A stretch of 64,000 nucleotides of DNA, taken from positions 248,001 to 312,000 of the forward strand of contig LLEY01000010.1 of the NCBI GenBank assembly GCA_001414485.1. Reading direction: 5' to 3'. Below are positions 13,009 to 24,765 of the stretch, piece by piece; position 1 is the first letter of the stretch, and each line of letters begins with the position of its first letter. The notes beneath the pieces were generated by a model. That model did not search any database, was not told the origin of the DNA, and was given only the letters and a program-made list of their open reading frames with translations. The stretch comes from Calycina herbarum. Taxonomy: Eukaryota > Ascomycota > Leotiomycetes > Helotiales > Pezizellaceae. A program made the translations under genes and the position numbers.

Positions 13009-13924
13009 TGAGGAACAAAGGTTTTATTTATGACCTTGTCACCTCTGGTTGCTGGATAAGCATTTTGATAGAGGCTTGGGGGTTATCATTAAGTTAGCTA
13101 ATCAGAATCATTTCTATCACTTTCAATAGCAACCTTCAAAGACTATTCCCCACACTGTGAAAAACGTTAAGCTTGAGTCCAGGAAGTGGAATAGCCTGAG
13201 AGCAAGCCTGGGTGTTAGTTAGATAACCTGCCGGTTCTGTCGCCAGGGTGGCTGTTCAAAATAGCCTATAAATGACATAGTTCAACTCAATATTTCAATG
13301 AACTCGGTCGTTCGTCATGATCAATTCCTAATTCCACAACTCCCTCATAGCATTTCTTTCTGGTTGATGAATGCTGATGGCAACACTGCTATGAAGTGAT
13401 TATTTGAAGATTGATTGTCAAGTATGGATGGGTCAAGAGTGAATGAATGATATTTCAATTTATGCTAAACTATAGTAAAAAAATTCACAGCCACCCGATT
13501 AGAACTTCAACCCCCAAGGTCCACCACAAACAAGCATCAAAGAAATTGAAGTGACCCAACCAGTAGAACCTTCGGTTGAAGAGAGGTCTTTCTAGTAATG
13601 GAGAGTTGTTAGCAGTGCCATGAAATCCTGGAAGAGGGATGTACTTACAATTCGAGATTCAAGATCCTCGCAGTCAGGAGAGACCAGCTCTGCATTTTTA
13701 ATGCGGGTCGAAAAAAGGAACCTGTGAGTCGAGGCGGCCTACCTCAGCATACACCCTAGAGCATATACAGGTAGGATTACACTAGAGCACAAAACCCAAG
13801 TTGCGGCCCGAGACTTCTCCGACGAAGATCTCCTGGTTCCCAATCCCGCGGTTCTTCGACACGGGGTATGGCCAGAATCAATACACGCGGGTGCAATGTG
13901 TATCGAGACGGCGCGCAACTGGAA

Positions 13925-14149
13925 TCACCTCAACGTTCGTGCCGAAGAGAGGTGGCCAGCCTCTTCTTGGACCAACTGTCTTTTCGGGTCATCGATGCCT
14001 TTTTCAAAGGGCCATTCCTCAATGAGTACAAGGAGGGTATGAAACCAGTGAATAGCATCGAGAGAGCGAAAAAAGGGCGCCGTCGACCACCCATGAAGTG
14101 TTGAGAAATGAAACAATAGAGACTCACCATTGGTAATTGGTTCTTCCAT
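13925..14149 (-). CDS. Possible small protein (74 aa)
   Basis: A minus-strand frame begins MEEPITNGESLLFH and ends SSARTLR. The run ATTACCAATG/GTGAGT just after the start is also a strong splice donor, so the true transcript may be spliced and the protein different. About 215 bp upstream on the same strand is TATAAATA (14364-14371). I recognise no domain. This could equally be an untranslated or non-coding transcript. Confidence 0.2.
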   Translation of the reverse strand: MEEPITNGESLLFHFSTLHGWSTAPFFRSLDAIHWFHTLLVLIEEWPFEKGIDDPKRQLVQEEAGHLSSARTLR

Positions 14150-14363
14150 GATGAAAGGGCGTTTGAGCACCTAGGTGTTGCTGAAGAGAGGGGGTCGGGG
14201 TGCCCAGAAGTCTTGCCAGATCGGGCAAGCGAAGAGGATGAAAGTATGAAGAAGAATCTGGGAAGGGCCAAAGAATGGAAAAGAGGTTGAGTATGAGGGA
14301 GTGTTGGTTGGTGGACGCTTGGATGCTTGGAAGAAAAGAAGGGTGGAATGGTACCTCAAGATA

Positions 14364-14371
14364 TATTTATA
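14364..14371 (-). promoter_or_regulatory. TATA-like box
   Basis: The minus strand reads TATAAATA, followed downstream by a pyrimidine-rich stretch typical of fungal transcript starts. It would serve the doubtful small gene at 13925-14149. Confidence 0.25.
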
Positions 14372-15237
14372 CCTAGACCCATGGGCCTGTACTCGCGCTA
14401 AATTTGGCGGAAATGGCTTGCTCAAACACTTTGCGCTTCCTATCTGGGAAAGAGCAAACTGCAATCCACGTGAACATGAGGGCTCTCCAAGCGGCGAGCA
14501 ATTTGACCAGTGAACGACCACCCAACAAGAGCATGAACTTCCACGACTGCTTCAGGCGGCAAGCTAATAATACCACCACTCTTGGCACACTTGAACATGT
14601 CGCAAATTGCTAATGTCGTCAGTCAAATTACCCGAGTAGCGTCATATCAACGTCAAGCTTGCAGTTACTTGGATATCGACGACAACAAGGCAACGGGCAA
14701 GTCTGGCTATGCATGGACCAGAGCATTTACATCATTATTCGTCATTGCAAATCTGGGATAGCGTCTCCCAGGATCAAGACATTGAATTGCACTTTGGTAT
14801 AAATCTCGCTAAACCAACACCCCTGCAAAACAAGCCGCAAGGACAGCTTCTCTTGCAAGGATAGTGTGAAGTTGATTTTGAGAAGGCGCCTTTGGCAGTG
14901 ATAGGTATGCAGTCACGCGGTGGAAAGACAAAGTGTGGGCTGTGCTGACCCCAAAAAGCGAGATACACTTGTAAGATATTATAGCTCAGCACAACAGCAT
15001 CGTTAAAAAAAACCAAAAATAGATCTAGAGACAGAAGTAACTAATGGTTATTATGCTATTTCCAGACTTTTTAAACAGAGCGTTGTTCTACAATGCTACT
15101 CTAAGTCCAGTGGTGAATTTATATCGTTCATGGTGGTCCCACCACTCTTTTTGTCCACCCCATGGCAGTCTGAAGTATTTGCCAGCTTTTGGTGAATCCT
15201 ACAGTGCGCAAAAGAGACGCTAACCCTCATTTTCCAG

Positions 15238-15244
15238 ATATAAG
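15238..15244 (+). promoter_or_regulatory. TATA-like box of gene B
   Basis: ATATAAG lies 62 bp before the ATG at 15306, with a CAAG/pyrimidine-rich leader between. The placement is reasonable for a fungal core promoter with a short 5' UTR. Confidence 0.3.
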
Positions 15245-15305
15245 AACCGCTATCTAGTTTCAAGTTGTTTCTTCCAAAAGCTCCACGTCAAGCTCAACAT
15301 CAACC

Positions 15306-16534
15306 ATGAGCGCTTCGCAATCAACACAACTTCCCGAAGAGACCGGCCACCCACTTCGAAATAACCTCAACCGAACTCAAGATTCGGGGCATCCATCTCA
15401 CAACCTAAAGAGAGAACCCAAAGAATCGATACTTTACGATGAGACGTCAAGAATGCCAACCACCGAGAACGGTGACCAAACTCAGGAGGAAGTTCGAGCA
15501 AACACGCTAGAATTGATGGACCATGTCGAAATTCACAGCGCGCGAAAAACTCTTAGTTTCCTGGATCTGCCATGGGAATGTGGGTATTCTCCGAGTTATT
15601 TCCCCCTCTTTCAGGTTGTTTTAGGATGATTGAGACACTATTTCCTCCCCAGACATCTCATTTCCTCCTTACACAACCCCTTTTCATCCTAATTTCCTCA
15701 GACCTACTTCTAGAAATGGTAATACTAACTCCGAGATCGTCCACAGTACGCCGAAAGGTTTACCTCTACATTGTTCCTCTCAACAAACCAATCGAGCCAA
15801 GAGGTGGTTTTAGCGAAATCTTTAAGATTCGATATGAAGATTTCTCTAAGACGCCAGCATACAAGTGGAGGGAAGCCAGACGGATGGAGACCGAGAGGAT
15901 GGCAACAAAGAGCCACAACATCTATTACGCTTCGAAGCTAATGAGTGAAGAGACTCTCAAGATTCTATACAACAAAAATACCTTTGAGCTTGACTGGTTC
16001 GGATACGGCGGACAAGCTTGTCTCGCGAGGCTTTCGGAGAGAAATAGGCAAAACATACAACGCGTCTGCATTATCGCTCCAGTCCCTCCAAGCATTTACG
16101 GGGGATCTTACGCACCAAGAAGACTCCCGACAAACGCGCTCTGGTCCCCAATCATCCCGAATCTGAAGAAGCTCCAAATCGTGCTGCGAGACCCAGTCAA
16201 AGGCGATTACAATTGGTCATTCTTAAAAGACGGTCGCCTTTGCGAAACACAATCAATGGCAGAGAAGATGCAGATGTGGTATGATTGGCTTAGATCCTTT
16301 TTGGGATACTTCGCTGAGCGCTTGCCCAATGCCTGCGAGGTACAGGTGGATATGTTCGGTGGGGAGGATACTGATTCGGTTTTGGTTTCGTGTTTGGGCA
16401 GCAACTTTAAGTGGTTTGCTCACCCCTGGCCCGAAAAGCTGGGTAAAACCTTTGAGCGAAGATTTGACCAATACTTCTTTGACAATGACAAGATTGACGA
16501 AGAGGACCTGGATCTCACGACAATAGATAGGTAG
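15306..16534 (+). CDS. 2EXR/F-box-like protein B (353 aa)
   Basis: Exons 15306-15579 and 15747-16534. The 167 nt intron (GTGGGT..CCACAG, with ATACTAACT before the acceptor) splits the codon inside LDLPWE/LRRKVY, exactly in the LPxEL motif that defines the family. The protein continues with a region colinear with gene A: KLMSEETLKILYNKNTFELDW, then APRRLPTNALWSPIIPNLKK and EKMQMWYDWLRSFLGYF. The N-terminal 80 residues are Ser/Thr/Glu-rich and not conserved with gene A. The C terminus is acidic (DNDKIDEEDLDL). No catalytic motif is visible. It is probably a duplicate of gene A, with the same unknown role. Confidence 0.8.
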
Positions 16535-17182
16535 TCAATAGAGCTTGTTGTGTCATTGTGTGAAGAACCTCCTTCTCGAACCTCAGAACATGAGAGAGCC
16601 ACTCTCAAATTGTTGGTAAATTTCAGTAAGAGAACACCGAGAGCTTCTCAATTTACCATTAATAGACCGATTCGCATCTTCCTCGCTTTACTTGACTTGT
16701 AGAAGCACGAATTATCACGGCTGCGCAAGTTCATTGAAACGTCAGGAGAAATTATGTCATTTATATGCTATGTTGATGACAAGTGCTAGAAATTCAACAG
16801 CAATGAAATCTATACACGAGTTCCGAAATACAAACTCATGTCCCCGACTATCTGACCTTCAGATAGGATGGACGAGTAATTGCTTCGTTATCCATAGTGG
16901 TACACCACTCCCACCAACCTGACTCCGTTGGAATTTGTCGAGAAATATGCCTTACTTTACACCTCCCCATAATTACACCGCCGCCATGGCAGACATCAAT
17001 ATTGAGCAAAGGTTCATCCGAATCATGCCATCGTTGCCCATACTCCCCACTTGACTCCGCATTATCAATTATCTCCTTCGCGTCTTCGGTGCTCTCTTCA
17101 GCATGTGTGGACCCACATGTGTTTCCCCAAATATATATGTACGTGATCCACCAGCCGAATCACACGCCACCCAGCCTCTCAT
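16535..17182. other. Intergenic
   Basis: This is the downstream flank of gene B and of the small membrane-protein gene on the opposite strand. I see no supported gene. Confidence 0.5.
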
Positions 17183-17449
17183 CTAGCCTTCCTTCGCGTT
17201 CTCCCGATTATCCCACGAACCCTTTACACCAGCAACGATACCAGTAAGAATAATACCAATGAGAATAATAATCATTGGAAATGGGATTTGGGGGTTGGCC
17301 ATAGGGTCTTTTGAGAGCTCGGGATGTGAGATTCCTGGGTGGGCATCGTTTTCTGTGGCTTGTCCTATTGCATCTCGTGATGATAGGTAATTTCCGAGGT
17401 TGACGGTCTCTCTCGAGACAACATCGAGGATTTTGGGAAGTGGTGACAT
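17183..17449 (-). CDS. Small single-pass membrane protein (88 aa)
   Basis: A minus-strand frame with a good start context (TTCAAAAATGTC). Residues 1-52 are polar. Residues 55-75 are a clear membrane segment (FPMIIILIGIILTGIVAG) followed by KGSWDNRENAKEG. There is no N-terminal signal peptide, so a tail-anchored arrangement with a short C-terminal end is likely. I recognise no family. Small proteins like this are often missed; the strong hydrophobic segment after a polar domain argues for a real gene. Confidence 0.5.
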   Translation of the reverse strand: MSPLPKILDVVSRETVNLGNYLSSRDAIGQATENDAHPGISHPELSKDPMANPQIPFPMIIILIGIILTGIVAGVKGSWDNRENAKEG

Positions 17450-18517
17450 TTTTGAATTTTCTTGGGAGGTTGGGTTGGGTGGTTGGATGTTTGGAGATGG
17501 TTGTCGTGGAGATTACTCGGTGGGTCGGCGTAAGCAGCTGCGACTAACAGGAACTCGCTGAGCGCGTATATGAGGCGGCTTCTCGAATTTGGACTTTGGT
17601 GGGCGAGACGAGGAGACTTTTTGCCTACAATGAGATAGAGACAGAGGTATGTATGGGGTATGTTGTGAAGTTGTGTGTGTGGCAAACCTGTCCGAGAAGG
17701 TTTGGGGGGGTTGGATCAACTTAAAGGGGACGGTTAAAATCTGATGGCAGAAGGTCACTGTACGGAACGCCGGAACTAAAAATAAGAAAAGGTGGAAAAT
17801 TACGACACGCTTACTCCCATGAGCCAATCATGGGCTTCGCTTAAACTCTCACGCGAACCGGGGCAACAGGACTTAGCCAGACCGCAATACAAGAGCCTGG
17901 CAATGAGCCCAACACGTTTCCTTGTTGGTTTTATGATTGTTTTTATGGGTTTTGTTGACGTGATATCATGAAGGATGTAAGGCCCCGGGCTTGGAAATCC
18001 CACTTTGCGCATTCCCCCGCATTTGTTTGGCTGAGCCGGATCTCGCAATCGTAAGTTGTTGGGTTACACCGGATTAAAACATGCATCCTAAATACGAGCC
18101 ACCGCCCCGCCACCCCGCGCCACACGACAACCAACAACAGGATCAAAGTAGATGATACGCGTAAATTACGGATGTACGTACAGGGTCTGTACGCTTCAGC
18201 AAATGAGACATCGAACCGTCCGTAAACAATTCCCAATTGGACACGGAGATAAAGGTACTGCAGGGCTGAGCTATTTGAGTTGACCAAACAATTAATCAGG
18301 GGGTGGCACATCAATTTCTCCCCCTCGTTGGTTGATTCGGAAAAATCAAATGGGACCTGCATGTGCTGACGTCATGTTGGCTGCATCAAAACCAACAAGA
18401 CTTTAGGCATCCTTGATCTCTCAAAATACATTCCTCATTCAAGCTTTGACTCTTGTATCGAGCCTCCGTACAAGCTTTGAAATCTCAAGAGCGAAGAAAG
18501 CTTCGCTTAACGGCAAT
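17450..18517. other. Intergenic
   Basis: A minus-strand open frame of 139 codons (17943-18362) was judged unconvincing. Nothing else is supported. The stretch carries the presumed promoters of the small membrane-protein gene and the ankyrin gene. Confidence 0.45.
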
Positions 18518-20222
18518 ATGAAGCTCCTAGATTTGCCAGTCGAGCTCACTCAAGACATCGTCAATGAGATGGTTGGTGCTGTTGGTCTTTATGAGGGAGT
18601 CAGGCTGCGACTTTTTTGTAGTAATTACTTCAATCTGCTGTTGAAAAGAAATCTACCGCTGACCGTTGCTGTAGAAATATTTGATAATATGGTCGTTGGA
18701 AATATTTGCAACAATTTGGAGAGCAGTTTCAAGAACCACTGGGAACATGTGTATGCCACAATTTCTCCGCCCTTCCTTGTGAAGATTTTAAGGAACGGTG
18801 TTGAACGCCAAGTCAAAAGTGGAAAACTGCCCGATATCTTTACCGGGGTGGTTGATTTAGTGTGTGGGAGCGATCCGGTGAAGCCGGCAAGAAACCCGCT
18901 CTACTTCACACCGGAATAAGCTACTTGATGTTCTTTGCCAGGAAATGAGTCGAACCTGCGAAGCCAAACTTGCGTGGGAACTATTACTTCGTCCTGACCG
19001 TTCGCTGTGTTGGACCCCTAACGATGAAATACTGGCAGCTCTCACGGCAGCAGCCGCCACAGGGAACATCCCGGTGATGAAAAACATGATTGAGAGATAC
19101 GCACTCGATGATTGGAATATTTGCAAAGGAACCAATCTCTTTGGGATGCCCTTGACTGCGGCTGCATTTCATGGTCAATTGGAAGCAGTAGTATTCCTTC
19201 TAGATCTCACCGCGGAAAAGAACCGCGACTTGGAGTCTGGCTGGGTGCAAAGTGACCGGCAACAAATCCTCATTTCGTTACAAGCTGGTTGTTTGGCTGG
19301 TCACTGTGAGATCGTAAATGTTGCATTCAGATCAAAATACCAGCTCGCTTATACGGGATCAGAGTACGAACGCGCAATTTTCACAGCTATTCGTGGTCTT
19401 CATGGAAAAATCGCCATGTCTCTATATGATCGTGCGGATGATATCGACGACAAAACAATTTTAAGAAACAGGATGTTCTTCTGTGCAGCAGAAGCTGGTT
19501 GCGAAGAGACCATTACCGCCATGATGGAATTAGGAGTTAGCCTCAACGAGGCAGATAGCGCAGAACGCGAACGAACTCCAATCGAAATTGCTTCAGGGAA
19601 AGGTCGAACAAAGGTCGTTGAGCGGCTTCTGGAACGAAATTGCAAGTTTGGTGCGCGTGGTTTGGGTAAGGCTCTTGTTGAGGCTGCAGAGAGAGGCCAC
19701 TATCAGACTGCTCAAATCCTTCTCGATTGGGGTACTGATATAAACAGTCTAGACGATACAAGAGGTGCACTCATTTACACACCTATCAGTGCTGCAGCGC
19801 GAAATAATCAGCCACATATGGTGCGTTTCCTGTTGGAAAGGGGTGCCAATGTTAATGCACACAACCAAGGAATCCGTGCTCTCACATATGCCTGCCTTAC
19901 AAGCTTAGAGATGATTATTTCCCTACTCGTTACAGGAGGTGTGGACCCAAATGGGGTTTGGGATTTCCATACCAGCAAGCGGGCCCCAATTCAGTCGGCG
20001 ATGATTGCGGGTAACGATCATATTGTTAGCCTGTTACTGCAGCTTGGTACAAAAGAATTAGATCACGTTGGGTATGACCCGGATGCCTTGAGGCTAATGT
20101 TTTGGGATATGGGTAGACCTCGAAGGAGGAGTAGACCGGTGTATATTGGCGACATCTGCGCATCCCTTTTTGTCATGGAAAATATTTTGACCTTAGAAAA
20201 TAGGTTGGGATTCTTGCTGTAG
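18518..20222 (+). CDS. F-box-like/ankyrin repeat protein (546 aa)
   Basis: Exons 18518-18877 and 18942-20222, joined in phase 0 by a 64 nt intron (GTGAAG..TTTGCCAG). The start MKLLDLPVELTQDIVNEMV, followed by GLYEGVRLRLFCSNYF, is the N-terminal signature of a common family of fungal ankyrin proteins with an F-box-like head. From about residue 150 there are at least seven ankyrin-type repeats, for example PLTAAAFHGQLEAVVFLLDL, EIASGKGRTKVVERLLER and PISAAARNNQPHMVRFLLER followed by GANVNAHN. Likely a protein-binding adaptor; the partner is unknown. If the intron is not used, the two parts are separated by a frameshift. Confidence 0.8.
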
Positions 20223-20353
20223 AAAGTCCGAACATGGACGAGATCAAACAGACCCCTCAGAACAATAGCCTACATCGACATCACTTCTTTATCCCACATT
20301 CCGCCTCCCAGTCAGCCCGACTACGTTATCCGAAATCTCAGTCCCTCGATGAT

Positions 20354-21387
20354 TTAGCCGATGATTGAAATCATAATTGGGGCATTCCTGGTCTGGTCTC
20401 CATCACCCAATTTACCAAAAGCATGAATCTCAGTCACGATCTTCTTGTTGAAATAGTCTGGATGACGGTTGGTCATAACCTGCGTTGGTCTTCCGTTATC
20501 GCTTCCAAGTAGGGTGTCGAACCATTTTGCATTGGTGGGGTTTTTGGGGTCAGGTGTAAGCTTGATATACCTCGCGGCTGAGTCAACATTCGGGACCTCT
20601 TTGAGGGCACTCTCAATGAATATTCTAGTATCTGCATTGGCAATATCCTCCTGGGCAACATGTGTTGGAACAATCCCCCTCTCCTTGGATGCTTGAAACA
20701 TCAATTCATAATTTCCTAAGCGGGCGGGATTGTTTTGAGGTGTCCCGTCGAATATTGCGAATTTTTCCTTTGCAATTATGATTTGTTTGTTTGCCTGTTC
20801 GCTATAATAAGCACCCTCGAAGGTGTTATCAAACAAAGTCTCCCCCTTTTCCTTTTTGGCTGGATCTTTAGAACCAATGGTAAAGAAAGTGTACTTTTTG
20901 TCGGTTGGAAGACCCAGCTTTTCCATGGGCGCTGCGACCGAGGCAAAAGTGCCCGGGTGACCGGAAAGCTCCTGGAGTGGCTGCGGAGGAAAGAACTCAG
21001 GAGTATAAGCCTCGCGGTAACTGGTTGTTGTTGTTTCCCTAGCAGTTGCATGGTCCTTTCGTAAGTCAGCTCCGGCTTTTTGCGCTTGCGCTGAAGATAA
21101 TCCACTCGTCGTTCCAGAGCCCTCACCTGCGGCGATACCAGATCCAGTACCTGCCGGACTAGCTGGCTTGAGAGGGACAAATCCTCTTTGGGGGACGGTG
21201 GACCACAAATTGTTGTCTAAGTCTTATTAGCTAAGATCGTTGGAGATGAGGAAATGTAAAACAGTACCTGTAACGCTTGGGGTAGTTTCATCGCGCACGT
21301 CGACTCCAATTGCTCTCCTAGAGACTTGGGAGCATAGTCCAAGGATGACTGTGGCAGCAAGGAGACCATGATGGGCGAAATATACAT
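20354..21387 (-). pseudogene. Secreted-protein gene with a frameshift in the signal peptide
   Basis: The minus-strand exon 20354-21216 joins, through a 51 nt intron (GTACTG..GACTTAG, 21217-21267), to a first exon at 21268-21387. The mature part has SPAGTGSGIAAGEGSG, then a region with KYTFFTIGSKDPAKKEKGE and AIFDGTPQNNPARLGNYE, and ends NAPIMISIIG. I recognise no family. The only good start gives MYISPIMVSLL, but the hydrophobic continuation AATVILGLCS is in the next frame; one base change in number near 21352-21361 would join them into a normal signal peptide. This is either a broken gene or a sequence error. Confidence 0.55.
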
Positions 21388-23672
21388 ATTTGAAAATGCA
21401 CTTTCGAGGTGCAAAAGTAAAGTATAGAGGTCTGTACTGGAAATACAAGATGAAGAGAGTATACAATGGATGGGAAGAAATGTATTTTCGGACCCAACGT
21501 TCGCTCTTTATACTGAACGTAATACCTTTCTAATGTATTTCCCAACTCCTTTTTCCAAACACCAACCAATGTAGATAGGACTTTCTTGTTGCTAAGCCAT
21601 GAATCCGCAGTGAGATCTGGGAAGCCTAACTCACCATATTTGCGATACAAGCTTGATGTCACTATAAATTGACCATATTAAAAGTACATTGCTTGCAAAC
21701 CTAACTTGGGAACGAAAAGTAATAGCATTCTTTGTTCGGCAAGGAAATGTGTGGAGTTTGAGAACTTCAAAATGCAACGAGACCACCCAAGCTCCATTGT
21801 GTGTAACACTTGAATGAATTTCTTTTCGTTGCAACGAATGCAACACCATAACACCTACAATATTTGGTGTTTCAAAGGCTATCTCCCATATAAGCCACGG
21901 TGGCCACCCATTATCCTCATGTTAAATAATTATACGAGGAGGTTGGAAAAGGTGAGTTAAAACACAAGATTTGCAAACCGGGTTATGACCCAGATCTCTC
22001 CGATTCAAGTTCCGGGACCATCTTACTCACGAGATATTGTTCCAGTGGACCTTGGAAGAATGGCTGACTTCTTTCAACACTAATGGATTTGAATGAACTT
22101 CGCGATGTAACTTTCCGTTGAACAAGCTTTTCAGGATTGACTTGAATGAGGTTACGATACATCCCGGCAGCAATCACCTTCAAATTGGAATATAAAGACA
22201 TACAACTTTTGGTATTCTACTTTAATCTAAGCTCCCTACTTTTTCGTATTTTCCTCTCCTGCCATTGACTCCCACCCACTGTTCCAAAACTTATGGGCAT
22301 CTTATTTCATCTGCCGATACTCCAGTAATCTTGAATCACTATTCCAACTGGACGTACCAGTTCCCAGATGGTTTCACATGATAAAACCAAAAAGAACGAG
22401 CTCGCCTAAAAGAGAGCCGAAAGTGGATCTTGCGCTCAATCAATCAAGCACACTTCAAGCATGACCGTAACTAGGAAAGGGGGGAAAGGGAAACCAGATC
22501 GTGACATCGTTCTATACTCCCCTTGGCGTCAATAATGGCATAGTTGCAGGCATATTTCCCCGTATTCGGTAGATATTGTGGCGCAGATGGGGACGCGTCT
22601 TTTTACTAGGTACCATCACGAAATATTGAAGGATTCTTATTTATTTTGAGCATGGGAAATGATATGATAGTGATGGAGAAGTTGTTAATTAAAAATGGTT
22701 TATCGTATTATTTTTTTATGATGTTGTGGTTTGGGATTTCGGCTTGGGTTGTTTCGATGGTGGCATTTGTTAGAGCAAGGCATGAAGAATATCGGTTTCC
22801 TTCGCCGTCATTACATAATTTTGCATTCCCGTTTTTACCTTTCTCTTTCGTGGAGAGTTCTTCTCTTTCTAATCGAAGTGAAGGGGGAAGGGGGTAGAGA
22901 GGGAGAAGGGTCACATGTGTATGTTTATCAACCGATCATGATCGAGGAAAGAATGAGTTGCATATTCTGTTGCACATCGCAGTGGGGGTTCTGGTAGCTC
23001 GGCTACTAATACTCTATGATGTTTTGGGAACCAGTCGCAAAATTGTCAAGATCAATACAAGCAACATTTAATATTTATGAAAGGTTTCGGTTGGTATGCT
23101 CAGCTTGAGAAATCATTTGTCAGGTTTAGGAAGAAGACCTTCACCGGAATTGTTGTGAACTGGATGGAGGCAGTGGTATATGAGGAGCAGTTGCTATCCT
23201 CGAGCAGAAAATAAACAATGGAAAACAGACACTACTTGAAATTGCAGAATTTCCTCGTGACTCATCGGTACCCGAGGCATTTTGATCAACGATTAAGTTG
23301 GTAAAAACAAAAGACAACTCCTACCTTTTCTCTAAGATTGCTATAGATGGATGACCCAGTGATTTGAGAAATTAGTGTCAGAAAGCAATGAAGAGGAACC
23401 GAAATTAAATTATGTCCGGCTACGAAATGCGGTCTATCTCAAATGTAGCGCCCTCATCTCCTAACACGTTGATGATATTCGGTTTCCCCTTCTCCCTAGT
23501 AAAATAAACCACACTCCTGCAAAACTCCATGATAAGCAGTGCCCATAGTAGAAAAGAGAAAACAAGATCATGTCACTCATTTCTCATTCCCCCATAACCA
23601 TGTTGGCCTCTACATACACTCCTTTGCCTCTCAAAAACCTGTGCCAAAGTGGTCATGGTCATGATCATTATT
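21388..23672. other. Intergenic, 2.3 kb
   Basis: No supported gene. A 72-codon minus-strand frame at 21983-22201 has an ATG but no recognisable features. The stretch contains one copy of a dispersed repeat (22950-23090), listed separately. Confidence 0.45.
22950..23090 (+). repeat. Dispersed degenerate repeat, copy 1
   Basis: About 140 bp align with 25805-25945 with small gaps. The best block is identical over GCTACTAATACTCTAT. Many differences are C/T or G/A. It is probably a remnant of an old mobile element; its outer limits are not clear. Confidence 0.5.
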
Positions 23673-24765
23673 TCACTTGGGACCTCTTTGCGCGTTGAGT
23701 TTCTCCACATACAGGGTCGCGTCCTCCAATTGCTCCTCAGAGAACCCAGAAAAGTCCGATTCGCTAATTACCTCTCTAGACTGATCTCCCATTCCTCCGT
23801 TGTCATTATCGCGACGCTCAATTAAACCCGCTCCATATGCGCCCTGTCCACTTCCAACTCGGAGTTCTTGTGGAGAGGTATGGTTGTACATCATGGGAGG
23901 CGAGGTAGTTGCCAAACCCATACCTGCACGGTGAATGTTGTTGAGTGGTGAAGCGAGGATGGTGTCTGGGTTTTGACGAATGCTTCGAAGTTCACCGCTG
24001 CGATTTCCAAAGTAGGGGAGGGCAGGTCCGGTATTTTGGTGTGTGTGGTAGTTGATGAGATGAGGTGGCACACCATCATCGTTAAAGTGTGGTCGTGCTA
24101 GTTGAGCTGGCATGAGTGATGAAAGATGGGTACGATTGACACTATTTCCAAGTGGGAAGTCGGGTTGGTTGTATGGTGGGTATTGAGTTCCGTAACCTCT
24201 ATGTTCATATTGCATTGGGAGGGTAGGAGCGGTGTTTTGGTCTCTGTGGTAGTTGATGAGATGAGATGGTGCACCATCGTCGTTAAAGTGTGGTTGTGCT
24301 AGGTTTGTAGGCATAAGTGACGATGGATGCGTACCGTAGGTACGATGGACATAATTTCCAAGTGGAGGCGGATTGGGGGTATTGAACTCCGTATCCTGTT
24401 TGCTGATATTGTTGTGGAAGGGTATGATGGAGTGGATTGAATCCCATGCGCTCACTATCATGGAGTAGCTGGAGAGGAATACGCTGACGAACCCCGAACC
24501 CACCATAGATTGGTCGCTCGTTTTGCGAAATGACCATAATATCCTCTCTAATGGCATCCTCAACCTTATCCTTGATGTCTCTGTAATGGCTCTCGCAGCT
24601 CTTGCCCGTATAGACACGGTGCTCTCCATGTCGTTGCTGCATTTCTGCGCTCATAGCCGCAGCTACCTTTGTCCAGGAGTAAGCCTCATCAACCTCTTTT
24701 CTTTGGTACTCTTGGAGGAGGAGTCGGTTTTCCTCTGGTGTCCATTTCTTCGTTTGTTCTGCCAT
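23673..24765 (-). pseudogene. SANT/Myb-like DNA-binding protein, frameshifted
   Basis: The minus-strand start MAEQTKKWTPEENRLLLQEY opens a SANT/Myb-like domain (residues 7-70), including YSWTKVAAAMSAEMQQRH, like the gene at 62538. A Pro/Gln/Asn/Tyr-rich tail follows, with two tandem units (GYG-QYPP..LGN..RT..SSLMP..LA.PHFNDDG.P.HLINYH). The first unit changes frame within a G5 run (C5 in the coding strand, 24375-24379). The match of unit 1 to unit 2 continues directly across the shift, so an intron is unlikely. The end is SFSEEQLEDATLYVEKLNAQ-like and acidic. Without the shift the protein would be about 363 aa. It may be a real pseudogene or a homopolymer sequencing error. Confidence 0.7.

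Larger units (their letters stand above)
13009..15305. other. Intergenic, 2.3 kb
   Basis: No convincing gene. A possible short minus-strand reading frame (13925-14149) with an upstream TATA-like box is listed separately. Other open frames here lack codon structure, splice context or recognisable motifs. Confidence 0.5.

Noticed and set aside
17943..18362. A 139-codon minus-strand open frame.
   Set aside because: Its composition is like random sequence, it has no motif or good start context, and it lies in a promoter-like region.
21983..22201. A 72-codon minus-strand frame with an ATG.
   Set aside because: There is no recognisable domain, membrane segment or splice context; it may be chance.
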